In this document: piece by piece, positions 32,507 through 41,208 of the stretch
Layout: each line of letters starts with the position of its first letter
How positions within the stretch are numbered: position 1 is the stretch's first letter
Origin: an uncultured Oscillospiraceae bacterium
GTDB taxonomy: Bacteria > Bacillota > Clostridia > Oscillospirales > Oscillospiraceae
Direction: 5' to 3'
Assembly (NCBI GenBank): GCA_910585815.1
Contig: CAJUFJ010000010.1
Span: 6,857-70,856 of the forward strand
DNA length: 64,000 nt
The notes under the pieces: generated by a model
The model's input: the letters and a program-made list of their open reading frames with translations, nothing else
Database searches by the model: none
What the model was told of the DNA's origin: nothing
Position numbers and translations under genes: made by a program

Positions 32507-32806
32507 ATGGAGCAATGGCTGTATGTGATGTTCATTGAGAAGACTAAGACCTACAACCGGCTGACCAAGGCCGCCGTGGAGCGGCATGTGGCCAACCTGA
32601 GGGCCCTGGACGAGGCCGGGCACATCGAGCTGGCCGGGGTGTTCAAGGGGTATCCCGGCGTGGCGGGGATGTATATTCTCCGGGCGGAGAGCTACGAGGC
32701 GGCCGAGGAGCTGTGCAAACAGGAGCCGCTGGTGGCGGAGGGCTTCGCCACCTATAAGCTGAAGGCCCTCCAGCCCGCGAATCAGGAAAATAACTATCTG
32801 CTATAA
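32507..32806 (+). CDS. YciI-family protein, copy A
   Basis: 99 residues, SD AAGGAG. LYVMFIEKTKTYNRLTKAAVERHVANLRALDEAGHIELAGVF is the YciI ferredoxin-fold pattern with the catalytic-type histidine (HVANL); KLKALQP ends it. The family is uncharacterised, some members with dehydratase-like sites. A second relative follows 14 bp on. Confidence 0.8.
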   Translation: MEQWLYVMFIEKTKTYNRLTKAAVERHVANLRALDEAGHIELAGVFKGYPGVAGMYILRAESYEAAEELCKQEPLVAEGFATYKLKALQPANQENNYLL

Positions 32807-32820
32807 GAAAGGGGACGGCT

Positions 32821-33132
32821 ATGAATTTAAAAGAGGGCAGCGTGCTTTACGCCAGGATTGATTACAAAATCGGAGACAGACAGGAGACAGAGCAGGATGC
32901 CATGGACTCCATGGAGTATCTGCAAAAAATTGCGGCGGAGCGTTACCTTGCGGCGGGTGTGTTTGGCAATATGGAGCTGGGGACCATGGATGGAGCGATG
33001 GTGCTTTTTGAGGCGAAGGACTTGGCCGAGGCACAGAAAATCGCCAATGACGACCCGATTATACAGAGAGGCTATTACCGGTGCGACGTGTATCAGTGGA
33101 ATGTGATGCTTTTATCAAAGGACGCAGGCTGA
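32821..33132 (+). CDS. YciI-like protein, copy B
   Basis: 103 residues, SD AAAGGGG. LYARIDYKIGDRQETEQDAMDSMEYLQKIAAERYLAAGVF and ALEAKDLAEAQKIA-type helix layout parallel copy A, but the conserved histidine is replaced. Probably a diverged tandem duplicate. Function unknown. Confidence 0.75.
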   Translation: MNLKEGSVLYARIDYKIGDRQETEQDAMDSMEYLQKIAAERYLAAGVFGNMELGTMDGAMVLFEAKDLAEAQKIANDDPIIQRGYYRCDVYQWNVMLLSKDAG

Positions 33133-33185
33133 TAGACAGTCCGGGAATGGAAAAGACAGCTTTTGAGTAGAAGGAGGTGCCCGAG

Positions 33186-34466
33186 ATGGCAGCACCCTTT
33201 GTAGATACGGCGAAGATCACCGTCCGCTCCGGCAACGGGGGCAACGGCGTGGTGTCCTTCCACCGGGAAAAATACGTGGCCAACGGAGGCCCCGACGGGG
33301 GCGACGGGGGCCGGGGCGGCGACATTGTGGTGGAGGTCAACGACCACATGTCCACCCTGATGGACTTCCGTTATAAGCGCAAGTACACCGCCGGAAACGG
33401 CGCCGACGGTGCGGGCAAGCGGTGCACCGGCCGGGACGGGGAGGACCTCATCATCCGGGTGCCCCGGGGGACGGTGATCCGGGACGCCGAGACCCGGGAG
33501 ATTATTCAGGATATGTCCCAGACCGACCGGTTCGTCCTGTGCCGGGGGGGCCGGGGGGGCTGGGGCAACCAGCACTTTGCCACCCCCACCCGTCAGGTGC
33601 CCCGGTTCGCCAAGGCCGGCCTGCCCGGCCAGAGCCGGGATGTTATTCTGGAGCTGAAGCTGCTGGCCGATGTGGGTCTGGTGGGCTTCCCCAACGTGGG
33701 CAAGTCCACCCTGCTCAGCGTGGTGAGCCGGGCCCAGCCCAAAATTGCCAACTACCACTTTACCACCCTGTTCCCCAACCTGGGGGTGGTGTATGTGGAG
33801 GAGGGGGTATCCTTCGTCATGGCGGATATCCCCGGCATCATCGAGGGGGCGGCCGAGGGGGCCGGCCTGGGCCACGACTTTCTGCGGCACATCGACCGGT
33901 GCCGGCTGCTGATCCATGTGGTGGATGTGTCCGGCTCTGAGGGGCGGGACCCGGTGGCCGACTTCGAGGCTATCAATGAGGAGCTGAAGCAGTACTCCCC
34001 CGAGCTGGCCAGGCGGAGGATGATTGTGGCCGCCAACAAGGTGGACATCATGACCGACCCCGCCCTGCTGGACGCCCTGCGGGCCCATGTGGAGGGGCTG
34101 GGGCTGGAGCTTGTGGAAATCTCCGCCGCCGCCCACCAGGGGACCCGGGAGCTGGTGCTGCGCACCGCCCAGCTGCTCCAGGAGCTGCCCCCCGTGGCGG
34201 TGTATGAGCCCACCTATGTGGAGCGCCCCCCCGAGGTGGACACCGACGGGGCGGTGGATATTCAGGAGTTCGACGGCACCTGGGTGGTGGACGCCCCCTG
34301 GCTCCAGCGGCTCATCGCCAACGTCAACTTTGGCGACTACGAGTCCCGGAACTGGTTCGACCAGAAGCTGCGCCAGTCCGGGCTGTTCGACAAGCTGGAG
34401 GAGATGGGGATTAAGGACGGGGATATCGTTTCCCTGTATGACCTGGAGTTTGAATATCAGAGGTAA
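33186..34466 (+). CDS. obgE: Obg GTPase
   Basis: 426 residues from ATG 33186 (AAGGAGGTG). The glycine-rich Obg fold covers 1-155 (GNGGNGVVSFHREK, GGDGGRGGD, GRGGWGNQHFATPTRQ). The G domain follows, with G1 GFPNVGKST, G3 DIPGI and NKVD. The C-terminal OCT domain is near 345-426. It acts in 50S assembly and stringent/stress control. In many Firmicutes obg follows rpmA directly; here four small genes lie between. Confidence 0.97.
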   Translation: MAAPFVDTAKITVRSGNGGNGVVSFHREKYVANGGPDGGDGGRGGDIVVEVNDHMSTLMDFRYKRKYTAGNGADGAGKRCTGRDGEDLIIRVPRGTVIRDAETREIIQDMSQTDRFVLCRGGRGGWGNQHFATPTRQVPRFAKAGLPGQSRDVILELKLLADVGLVGFPNVGKSTLLSVVSRAQPKIANYHFTTLFPNLGVVYVEEGVSFVMADIPGIIEGAAEGAGLGHDFLRHIDRCRLLIHVVDVSGSEGRDPVADFEAINEELKQYSPELARRRMIVAANKVDIMTDPALLDALRAHVEGLGLELVEISAAAHQGTRELVLRTAQLLQELPPVAVYEPTYVERPPEVDTDGAVDIQEFDGTWVVDAPWLQRLIANVNFGDYESRNWFDQKLRQSGLFDKLEEMGIKDGDIVSLYDLEFEYQR

Positions 34467-34469
34467 GGG

Positions 34470-34787
34470 ATGAAAAACGTAATTCTGAGCGCCGACGGCG
34501 ACCGGATGGTCTGGTCCGTCCCGGATGTGGTGGCCGCCAACCTGGAGGAGTACTGCATGGAGTTCTGCTGCCGCTGGCTCCGGGAGAGCCCGGATGCGGC
34601 CCGGTACCGGACCCCGATGGAGAGTGGAGAGGTGCTGTGCTGCTATAATGAATCCGACTTTATCAAGTATCTGGACCAATTTCTGTTTCCCGGCCAGCCC
34701 TGTGTGTTTGTGGAGAACATCGGGGATATGAGCTTGGAGCTCCCTGTGCCGGAGCGGTACAGGGACTGCCCGGAGTTTAATTTCTGA
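34470..34787 (+). CDS. Hypothetical protein after obgE
   Basis: 105 residues starting 3 bp after the obgE stop, so probably translated by coupling. VWSVPDVVAANLEEYCMEFCCRWLRESP and a DFIKYLDQFLFP helix are seen; no known motif. Soluble. The downstream terminator is shared with the opposing methyltransferase gene. Confidence 0.7.
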   Translation: MKNVILSADGDRMVWSVPDVVAANLEEYCMEFCCRWLRESPDAARYRTPMESGEVLCCYNESDFIKYLDQFLFPGQPCVFVENIGDMSLELPVPERYRDCPEFNF

Positions 34788-34823
34788 AAAAGCGCCGTTC
34801 CGTGTTCATGGAACGGCGCTTTT
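34788..34823. terminator. Bidirectional terminator
   Basis: AAAAGCGCCGTTCC/GGAACGGCGCTTTT with an 8-base loop between convergent genes. Confidence 0.93.
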
Positions 34824-34882
34824 ATCCGTACAGATGGGCTGCGCTGCCGGGCGCAGTGATTTTAACCAGAATAGCGATTCCA

Positions 34883-35515
34883 TCAGGGATTGTGGGAAAT
34901 CTCAATCGTCAATCCCAGCTTTCCCTGCTTTACCGCCTCCACAAGCAGGAGGGAGGGGGGACGGTCGGGGCCGTGGGAGACCAGCTTGAGGCGCTTGGGC
35001 TCCAAATCGTGGGCCCGGAGGGCGCAGAGGACGTCCGTCAGCCGCTCCGGACGGTGGCACAGAGAAAAACGGCCCCCGTTTTTGACCAGCCGCCCGGCGG
35101 CGGCGCACAGCTGCTCCAGCGAGCAGAACTCCTCGCTCCGGGCGGGGCCGGCACTTTTTCCGCTGCCCACGGGGAAGTAGGGCGGGTTGGACACCACCAG
35201 GTCGAAGCCCCCGACGGGGAGGGGGGCCTGCCGCAGGTCGCCGGTGAGAATTTCCCCGGGCAGGCCGTTGGCCAACAGGTTTTCCCGGGCAGTGCGGGCG
35301 GACAGAGGGTCGATATCAATTCCGGTGAGGGAGAGGTTTTCCGCCCGGCGGGCCAGCAGCAGGAGGAGGCACCCGCTGCCCGTCCCCAGATCGCACACCC
35401 GCCAGCCGGGCTTTACGGTGGAAAAGGCCCCCAGGGCCAGGGCGTCGCCCCCCAGGAGGAAGACGCCGTCCTTCCAGGACAGGGTGTAGGGGCCCAATTG
35501 TTCGGTTTTTTCCAC
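34883..35515 (-). CDS. tRNA1(Val) adenine-N6-methyltransferase family (TrmN6/YfiC/YabB)
   Basis: 210 residues from GTG 35515 (AAAAGGCGG upstream). A longer frame to 35611 would cover the rsmI promoter and is rejected. SAM-binding motif I is DLGTGSGCLLLLLA, then GIDIDPLSARTARENL and the N6-adenine motif NPPY. Homologues methylate A37 of tRNA-Val. Pairing with rsmI (here divergent) is common in Firmicutes. Confidence 0.87.
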   Translation of the reverse strand: MEKTEQLGPYTLSWKDGVFLLGGDALALGAFSTVKPGWRVCDLGTGSGCLLLLLARRAENLSLTGIDIDPLSARTARENLLANGLPGEILTGDLRQAPLPVGGFDLVVSNPPYFPVGSGKSAGPARSEEFCSLEQLCAAAGRLVKNGGRFSLCHRPERLTDVLCALRAHDLEPKRLKLVSHGPDRPPSLLLVEAVKQGKLGLTIEISHNP

Positions 35516-35593
35516 AAAAACACCGCCTTTTCCCCATGGGGGCCTGTTTAAGAAGTCGTTAAGAAAAGGATACCATAATCCTGTGCATTGTGC

Positions 35594-35599
35594 TATAAT
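35594..35599 (+). promoter_or_regulatory. Extended -10 promoter of rsmI
   Basis: TGCTATAAT (35591-35599) is an extended -10 about 40 bp before the rsmI start. No good -35. Confidence 0.55.
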
Positions 35600-35638
35600 A
35601 ACTTCTGACAATCATTCTGATCTGTGAGGTGAACAGGG

Positions 35639-36469
35639 TTGAGCGGTACGCTGTATCTGGTCCCTACCCCCATCGGCAACCTGGGGGATATCTCCCGGCG
35701 GATGGCGGATACGCTGGAACAGGCGGACTTTATCGCCGCCGAGGACACCCGGGTGACGGTGAAGCTGCTCAACCACCTGGGGCTTAAAAAGCCTATGGTC
35801 CCCTACCACCGGCACAACACCGGGACCGGCGGGCAGGCCATATTGGACCGGCTTCAGGCCGGGGAGAGCTGTGCCCTGGTCACCGACGCGGGCACCCCCG
35901 CCATCTCCGACCCCGGGGAGGAGCTGGTGGCCCAGTGCGCCGCTGTGGGCATTCCGGTGTGCGCCGTCCCCGGGCCCTGCGCCCTGGTGACCGCTCTGTC
36001 CGTCTCCGGTCAGCCCACGGGGCGGTTTACCTTCGAGGGCTTTCTGGCGATGAACAAGAAGAACCGCAAGGCCCATCTGGAGAGTCTCCGGGGGGAGGAG
36101 CGGACCATGATCTTCTACGAGGCCCCCCACAAGCTGGCCGCCACCCTTCAGGACCTGGCGGGGACCTTCGGGGAGGACCGGCCTCTTACCCTCTGCCGGG
36201 AGCTGACCAAGCTCCACGAGGAGGTGAGCCGCACCACCCTGGGCCAGGCCGTCGCCTGGTATGGGGAGAACGCCCCCAAGGGGGAGTTTGTGCTGGTGGT
36301 CCGGGGGGCGGAGCCCCTTCCGGAGGGGGAGGCCAGTGTGGAGGACGGCCTGGCCCTGGTGGACCGGCTGCGGGGGGAGGGGCTGTCCCTCCGGGATGCG
36401 GTGAAACGGGCCGCCAAAGAGCTGGGGCTGTCCCGAAATGAGCTGTATGACGCGGCGGTGAAATTGTAG
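35639..36469 (+). CDS. rsmI: 16S rRNA (cytidine1402-2'-O)-methyltransferase
   Basis: 276 residues from TTG 35639 with GAGGTG 6 nt upstream. GTLYLVPTPIGNLGDIS, FIAAEDTRVTVKLLNHLG, LVTDAGTPAISDPG and AVPGPCALVTALSVSG are the RsmI/tetrapyrrole-methylase signatures. The HTH-like end GLSLRDAVKRAAKELGLSRNELYDAA is also typical. It methylates the decoding centre together with RsmH. Confidence 0.97.
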   Translation: MSGTLYLVPTPIGNLGDISRRMADTLEQADFIAAEDTRVTVKLLNHLGLKKPMVPYHRHNTGTGGQAILDRLQAGESCALVTDAGTPAISDPGEELVAQCAAVGIPVCAVPGPCALVTALSVSGQPTGRFTFEGFLAMNKKNRKAHLESLRGEERTMIFYEAPHKLAATLQDLAGTFGEDRPLTLCRELTKLHEEVSRTTLGQAVAWYGENAPKGEFVLVVRGAEPLPEGEASVEDGLALVDRLRGEGLSLRDAVKRAAKELGLSRNELYDAAVKL

Positions 36470-36537
36470 GGGCGCACATTGTGCGCCCGTCATCAAAGCT
36501 TGCGGTAAAGCGCGGGCGGACAATGTCCGCCCCTACA
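36468..36537. repeat. GTAGGGGCG clamp repeat
   Basis: GTAGGGGCGCACATTGTGCGCCCG, ~23-base spacer, GCGGGCGGACAATGTCCGCCCCTAC. It begins at the rsmI stop codon (TAG lies inside the repeat). Confidence 0.9.
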
Positions 36538-36613
36538 GAGCGTAAATATCCGCACCGAATCGCCCAAAAATGGATAGAATAGAGAGAGAAACCATGTAAA
36601 AGAGGTGCTGTCC

Positions 36614-37984
36614 ATGAATCGGAATATTGAGGACTACATTAAGCCGGGGGCCCGGGCCCATCTGGTGGGCGTGGGCGGGGTGTCCATGGCCCCCCTGGCC
36701 GAGGTGCTGAAGGGGAAAGGGGTCGAGATCACCGGCTCCGACATGCGGGAGAGCGGGACGGTGGAGCGGCTCCGGGGGCTGGGCATCCCGGTGACCATCG
36801 GCCACCTGCCCGGGAGCGTGGAGGGGGCGGGCTGCGTGATCCGCACCGCCGCCGTCCACGACGACAACCCGGAGATCGCCGCCGCCTTGAGGGCCGGCAT
36901 CCCCGTCTTTGAGCGGGCCCAGGCCTGGGGGGCTATCATGGGCCACTACAAAAACGCCCTGTGCGTGGCGGGCACCCACGGCAAGACCACCACCACCTCC
37001 ATGTGTACCCACATCTTTCTGGCCGCCGGCCGGGACCCCTCCGTCATGATCGGGGGCACCCTGCCCATTCTGGGGGCGGGCCACCGGGTGGGACACGGGG
37101 ACACCATCATCGCCGAGTCCTGCGAGTATTGCAACTCCTTCCTGTCCTTCGCCCCCACGGTGGCGGTGATTCTCAACGTGGAGGCCGACCACCTGGATTT
37201 CTTCAAGGACCTGGAGGATATCAAGGCCTCTTTCCGGCGGTTTGGGGAGTTGGTTCCAGAGGACGGCTGTGTGGTGGTCAACCAGGACGACCCTGGGGCT
37301 ATGGACGCTCTGGCTGGGCTGAACCGCTCTGTCCTCACCTTCGGTTTGGAAAAAGGGGATGTCCATGCCGTCGGCCTCACTTGGGATGTGGGGTGCGCAT
37401 CCTTCGGGCTGTGGATCAAGGGAAAGGTGCCTACCCACATCGCCCTGGCCGTTCCGGGGGTGCATAATGTCTCTAACGCCCTGGCCGCCTGCGCCGCCGC
37501 TTACTGTCTGGGGGTAGACCCGGCGGATATGGCCCGCGGGCTGGCCCAGTTTACCGGAGCTGGGCGGCGCTTTGAGAAGAAGGGCGTTTTTAACGGGGCC
37601 GATGTCTACGACGACTACGCCCACCACCCCGACGAGCTGCGGGCCCTGCTCACCATGGCTGGGACCCTTGGCTACAGGCGGGTGATCTGCGCCTTCCAGC
37701 CCCACACCTACACCCGGACCGCCGCCTTCTTTGACGACTTTGTGGAGGTGCTGAAGCTGGCCGACGTGGCGGTCCTGGCTGAGATTTACGCCGCCCGGGA
37801 GCAGAATACCCTGGGCATCTCCTCGCTGGACCTGGTGCGGAAAATCCCGGGGGCGGTCTACTGCCCCCATCTGGAGGGGGTCACAGCTCAGCTGGCGGAT
37901 ATGGCACAGCCCGGCGATCTGATCCTCACTGTGGGCGCGGGGGATATCTACCTGGCTGGGGAGGCCCTGGTGGGGCGCGCTTGA
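36614..37984 (+). CDS. murC: UDP-N-acetylmuramate-L-alanine ligase
   Basis: 456 residues from ATG 36614 (SD GAGGTG). N-terminal Rossmann motif HLVGVGGVSMAPLAEVL; ATP loop AGTHGKTTTTSM; NVEADHLDFF; the C-terminal ligase domain has DDYAHHPDELRALL and FQPHTYTRTAAFFDDF, characteristic of MurC. It adds L-Ala to UDP-MurNAc in the cytoplasm. The VGGVSM sequence departs slightly from the usual GIGGIGM. Confidence 0.95.
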   Translation: MNRNIEDYIKPGARAHLVGVGGVSMAPLAEVLKGKGVEITGSDMRESGTVERLRGLGIPVTIGHLPGSVEGAGCVIRTAAVHDDNPEIAAALRAGIPVFERAQAWGAIMGHYKNALCVAGTHGKTTTTSMCTHIFLAAGRDPSVMIGGTLPILGAGHRVGHGDTIIAESCEYCNSFLSFAPTVAVILNVEADHLDFFKDLEDIKASFRRFGELVPEDGCVVVNQDDPGAMDALAGLNRSVLTFGLEKGDVHAVGLTWDVGCASFGLWIKGKVPTHIALAVPGVHNVSNALAACAAAYCLGVDPADMARGLAQFTGAGRRFEKKGVFNGADVYDDYAHHPDELRALLTMAGTLGYRRVICAFQPHTYTRTAAFFDDFVEVLKLADVAVLAEIYAAREQNTLGISSLDLVRKIPGAVYCPHLEGVTAQLADMAQPGDLILTVGAGDIYLAGEALVGRA

Positions 37985-38079
37985 TTTTTTTAAAAATTTC
38001 CCCAGCTGTATTTACAAGAAATACGGTGGGGTGGTAAAATAGAAAAAATAACCTCTGTTGGCGGAGGGAGGGAATTTGG

Positions 38080-39882
38080 GTGACCACACAAAATAAAAAA
38101 AATATCACCCGGCTGGCCCTGCTGTTTACCGTATGCGGCGTGCTGCTGCTGGCTGTGGCGGTGGGGAGCCTGATTCTGCGCTGCCGAGCCTTGGAGCAGC
38201 GGCTGGATGCGGCCTTTTTGGAGAGTCTGACGGCCCACACCCTGGAGAGCGGAGAGAGCGCCAGGGAGCTGATTGAGAATACGCAGATTCTGCTGGGGGA
38301 CGCGGTGCGGCTTCTGGAGGGGGACGGGCGGCCTCTGGACGCGGGCTGGGCCGACCCCATGCTGGAGATGGTGAACCTGGGCGGCCACCGGCTGAAGGTA
38401 AACTATCTGGACATGGAGGCCATGAGCGCCGCGGAGCCGGGCAGCGAGGAGCTGCGGGTGTTCCAGCAGCTACAGGACGGGACGAATGTGGTGGGCGGAG
38501 TGATCCCCACCCAGGAGGCGAATGATTTTTACTTCCTGGTGGTCCGGGCCGTGGAGCAGAAGGGCGAGATGGTGGGAGCGGTGCGCGCCGAGGTGGGCGC
38601 CGGCCTGCTGTCTCAGCAGGGACACGACTCGGTGCTGTTCCACAGCGTCCACCGGGTGATTTCCGGGGAGGACGGCCGGGTGGTCTGCGGTGAAGCGGCC
38701 ACAAGCCGGGGACGGGGGCTGACCGAGCTGTGTCTGGAGAGCGGCCTGTCCCAGCGGGAGGCGGAGAAGTTTATTGCCGCCTACCACGAGGGGGAGAGCG
38801 GCTCCTTCCGGTGCGCGGCGCGGGAGGGGCGCATCTACGCCGCCTGGGCCCCTGTGGGCTACAACGGCTGGCGGGTGCTCCAGTTCTCCCAGACCCCGGA
38901 CCTGCGGGTGGAGGACGCCTCCGCAGCCCAGACGGTGGCCATGCTGGTGAGCCTGCTGGTGTGCGCCGGGCTGGCCGCCTGGATCTGGTGGCAGCGGTCC
39001 AAGCTGGCGGTGGAGCGGCTGCGCTACAGCACCCTGGCCGAGTTTAAGGACACCCTGATCTTTGAGTATGACTGCCGGGACGACAGCATGGAGTTTACCT
39101 CCAACGCCCTGGAGACGCTGGACCTGGACAATCTCCGGCTGGAGCATGTCACCGATATGGTGAACACCTTCCCCGTGTTTCATCCGGGGGATATGGAGAA
39201 CGTGCGCCGGGCCCTGTGGGGCACCGAGGGCATGGAGCCGGACGAGATTGAGCACGACCGCATCCGCCTGAAACGGCGGGACGGGAGCTACAGCTGGTAC
39301 CGCAGCCAGTATAAGGCGGTGTTCGGAGCGGAGGGCAGGCCGGTGCGGCTGATCGGCACCCTGACGGATATCAGCGCCCAGATCGACCGGGAGATTGAGC
39401 TGCGCAATCAGGCCCAGCAGGACCCCCTCACCGGGGTGTATAACCGGGCGGGCGTGAAGCTGATTAACGCCCGTCTGGAGCAGATATCCCGGGGCGTGCT
39501 GTTTATGCTGGACCTGGACGACTTCAAATCGGTGAACGACACCTACGGTCACGCCGCCGGCGACCGGCTGCTAATGGCCATTGGCGGCGTGCTGCGGGAG
39601 ACCTTCCGCACCGACGACATTGTGGCCCGGGTGGGGGGCGACGAGTTTGTGGCCTTCCTCTCCGGCTCCGACAGCCGGGCGACGGCGGAGCAGAAGGGCC
39701 AGGAGCTGCTGGAGCGGGTGCGTCAGCTGCGGGTGGACGGCGTCGCCACTCAGGTGACCGTGAGCGTGGGAGCGGCCAGCGCCCCCGACCATGGCCGGAC
39801 CTATGAGGCCCTCAGCGTGGTGGCCGACGAGGCCCTGTATCAGATTAAAAACAGCGGAAAGGGCGGCTTCGCCCTGCGGTAA
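38080..39882 (+). CDS. Membrane diguanylate cyclase with PAS and GGDEF domains
   Basis: 600 residues from a GTG after AGGGAGGGAA. A first helix (10-32) and second helix (~287-307) enclose a ~250-residue outer sensor of Cache-like layout. The PAS fold covers about 320-440 (FEYDCRDDSMEFTSNALETL, LIGTLTDISAQ). The GGDEF domain follows, with intact RVGGDEFVAF and the inhibitory RxxD (RTDD) five residues before it, so it should be active and product-inhibited. It makes c-di-GMP. The signal is unknown. Monocistronic, ends at a bidirectional terminator. Confidence 0.93.
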   Translation: MTTQNKKNITRLALLFTVCGVLLLAVAVGSLILRCRALEQRLDAAFLESLTAHTLESGESARELIENTQILLGDAVRLLEGDGRPLDAGWADPMLEMVNLGGHRLKVNYLDMEAMSAAEPGSEELRVFQQLQDGTNVVGGVIPTQEANDFYFLVVRAVEQKGEMVGAVRAEVGAGLLSQQGHDSVLFHSVHRVISGEDGRVVCGEAATSRGRGLTELCLESGLSQREAEKFIAAYHEGESGSFRCAAREGRIYAAWAPVGYNGWRVLQFSQTPDLRVEDASAAQTVAMLVSLLVCAGLAAWIWWQRSKLAVERLRYSTLAEFKDTLIFEYDCRDDSMEFTSNALETLDLDNLRLEHVTDMVNTFPVFHPGDMENVRRALWGTEGMEPDEIEHDRIRLKRRDGSYSWYRSQYKAVFGAEGRPVRLIGTLTDISAQIDREIELRNQAQQDPLTGVYNRAGVKLINARLEQISRGVLFMLDLDDFKSVNDTYGHAAGDRLLMAIGGVLRETFRTDDIVARVGGDEFVAFLSGSDSRATAEQKGQELLERVRQLRVDGVATQVTVSVGAASAPDHGRTYEALSVVADEALYQIKNSGKGGFALR

Positions 39883-39924
39883 GTAAAAAATCCGCCCCGG
39901 ATGGGGCGATGGCATGAAGATATC

Positions 39925-39955
39925 AAGGGGGCAAATGCGGGGCATTTGTCCCCTT
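39925..39955. terminator. Bidirectional terminator
   Basis: AAGGGGGCAAATGC/GCATTTGTCCCCTT, 14-bp stem with one G-U pair and a GGG loop, between convergent genes. Confidence 0.85.
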
Positions 39956-40035
39956 CAATTTATAGAAGCCTGAGGAAAGCGGTAAGCTGAGGCCGGAATG
40001 CGCAGAGCTGTGCCCGCCGGGCAGGGGCAATCAAT

Positions 40036-41118
40036 TTACGTGGTCTGCTCCGACAGGGCCTGAAAGATGGCCCGGTTGTGGAGTACCGCAGGGGAATCGG
40101 GTTTATAGAGAGCGGCCAGCTCGTTGAAGGCATTTGCCCGTTTTGCGTCGCCCAGGCGGCTGTAGCAGACGCACAGCTGGATGCAGGGCAGGTAGCCGTA
40201 GCAGTCGGGGGAGACGAAGCTGCCCCGGCGGTCATCCCGGGTGCAGGTCAGGGCCAGGGTGTACCAGTAGGCGGCCTGCCGGAACTGCTCCCTCCGGAAA
40301 AACCAGCTGCCAATCTCACAGCAGACCTCCGCCCGGGGCCAGTCGTAGGTGAAGGTGCGCAGCAGCGCCGCCAGCGCCGCCTGCTCGTCGCCCAGCTCCC
40401 TGTGACAGTAGGCGCAGTGACAGCAGGCGTCGATGTTGTTCTCCATCCAGCCCCGGCCATCTTCTAAAAACGCCTCAAAGACCTCCAGCGCCTCCTCCCA
40501 GCGTTTGTGGTAGTAGAGCTCCCGGCCGTAGTAGAATTGCTGACGGGGCTCCAGCTCCTGCCCCGCGGCCAGCTGGCCCTCATAGATTCGCAGGTTTCGG
40601 TCCGGGTCGGAGGGACGGGTCTTTTTGTGGGTGACGGCAAAATCTCCGTACAGAACAGTCCCCACCGAGGGAACCACCTCGTGGACGGCCCCGATCCAGC
40701 ACATTCCTGCCCGGTTTTTGATGAGCCGCTCCCGATAGTAGGAGAAGGTCACCCGGCCGCTCTCGTCGAAGCCGGTGTGATAGGGGGCCATGACCACTGA
40801 GACGGTGGGGTCCAGCTCCTTCTTCAAAGCCCGGAATTTCTCCTGGTCCTCCTCTAAAAGTACGTCGTCAGCGTCCAACCACAGGCAGTAGTCCATGGCC
40901 GCGTGGGAAAAGGACTCGTTTCGGGCGGCGGCGAAGTCGTCCCGCCAGGGGAAATCAAAAATTTTGTCCGTGTAGCGGGCGGCAATCTCCCGGGTGCGGT
41001 CGGTGGAGCCGGTGTCTACAATGACGATCTCGTCTACCAGCTCCGCCGCACTGTCCAGACAGCGCGCCAGCACATCCTCCTCGTTTTTTACAATCATGCA
41101 CAGGCTGATGCTCACCAT
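40036..41118 (-). CDS. Family 2 glycosyltransferase with TPR-like C-terminus (spore-surface glycosylation)
   Basis: 360 residues from ATG 41118 (SD AAAGGAG). The GT2 domain has LCMIVKNEEDVLARCLDSA, VDTGSTDRTREIAARY and the DxD in CLWLDADDVLLEED. From ~190 on, tetratricopeptide-like helices (QFYYGRELYYHKRWEEALEVFEAFL). This architecture occurs in protein O-/S-glycosyltransferases. Directly downstream of two collagen-like genes on the same strand, so it probably glycosylates the Thr-rich GPT repeats. Confidence 0.88.
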   Translation of the reverse strand: MVSISLCMIVKNEEDVLARCLDSAAELVDEIVIVDTGSTDRTREIAARYTDKIFDFPWRDDFAAARNESFSHAAMDYCLWLDADDVLLEEDQEKFRALKKELDPTVSVVMAPYHTGFDESGRVTFSYYRERLIKNRAGMCWIGAVHEVVPSVGTVLYGDFAVTHKKTRPSDPDRNLRIYEGQLAAGQELEPRQQFYYGRELYYHKRWEEALEVFEAFLEDGRGWMENNIDACCHCAYCHRELGDEQAALAALLRTFTYDWPRAEVCCEIGSWFFRREQFRQAAYWYTLALTCTRDDRRGSFVSPDCYGYLPCIQLCVCYSRLGDAKRANAFNELAALYKPDSPAVLHNRAIFQALSEQTT

Positions 41119-41146
41119 ATAGCAGTCTCCTTTGCTCAGATATAGG

Positions 41147-41184
41147 GGGACCCCCACCGGTTAAACCGATGGGAGTCCCTTTTT
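41147..41184. other. Long hairpin between collagen gene and glycosyltransferase
   Basis: GGGACCCCCACCGGT/ACCGATGGGAGTCCC with three mismatches/wobbles and TTTTT on the plus strand. In the direction of the genes (minus) there is no T-run, so it may be a partial terminator or RNA-stabilising hairpin. Confidence 0.6.
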
Positions 41185-41208
41185 GCTGGAAAAACGGCCG
41201 TGCCGTCC

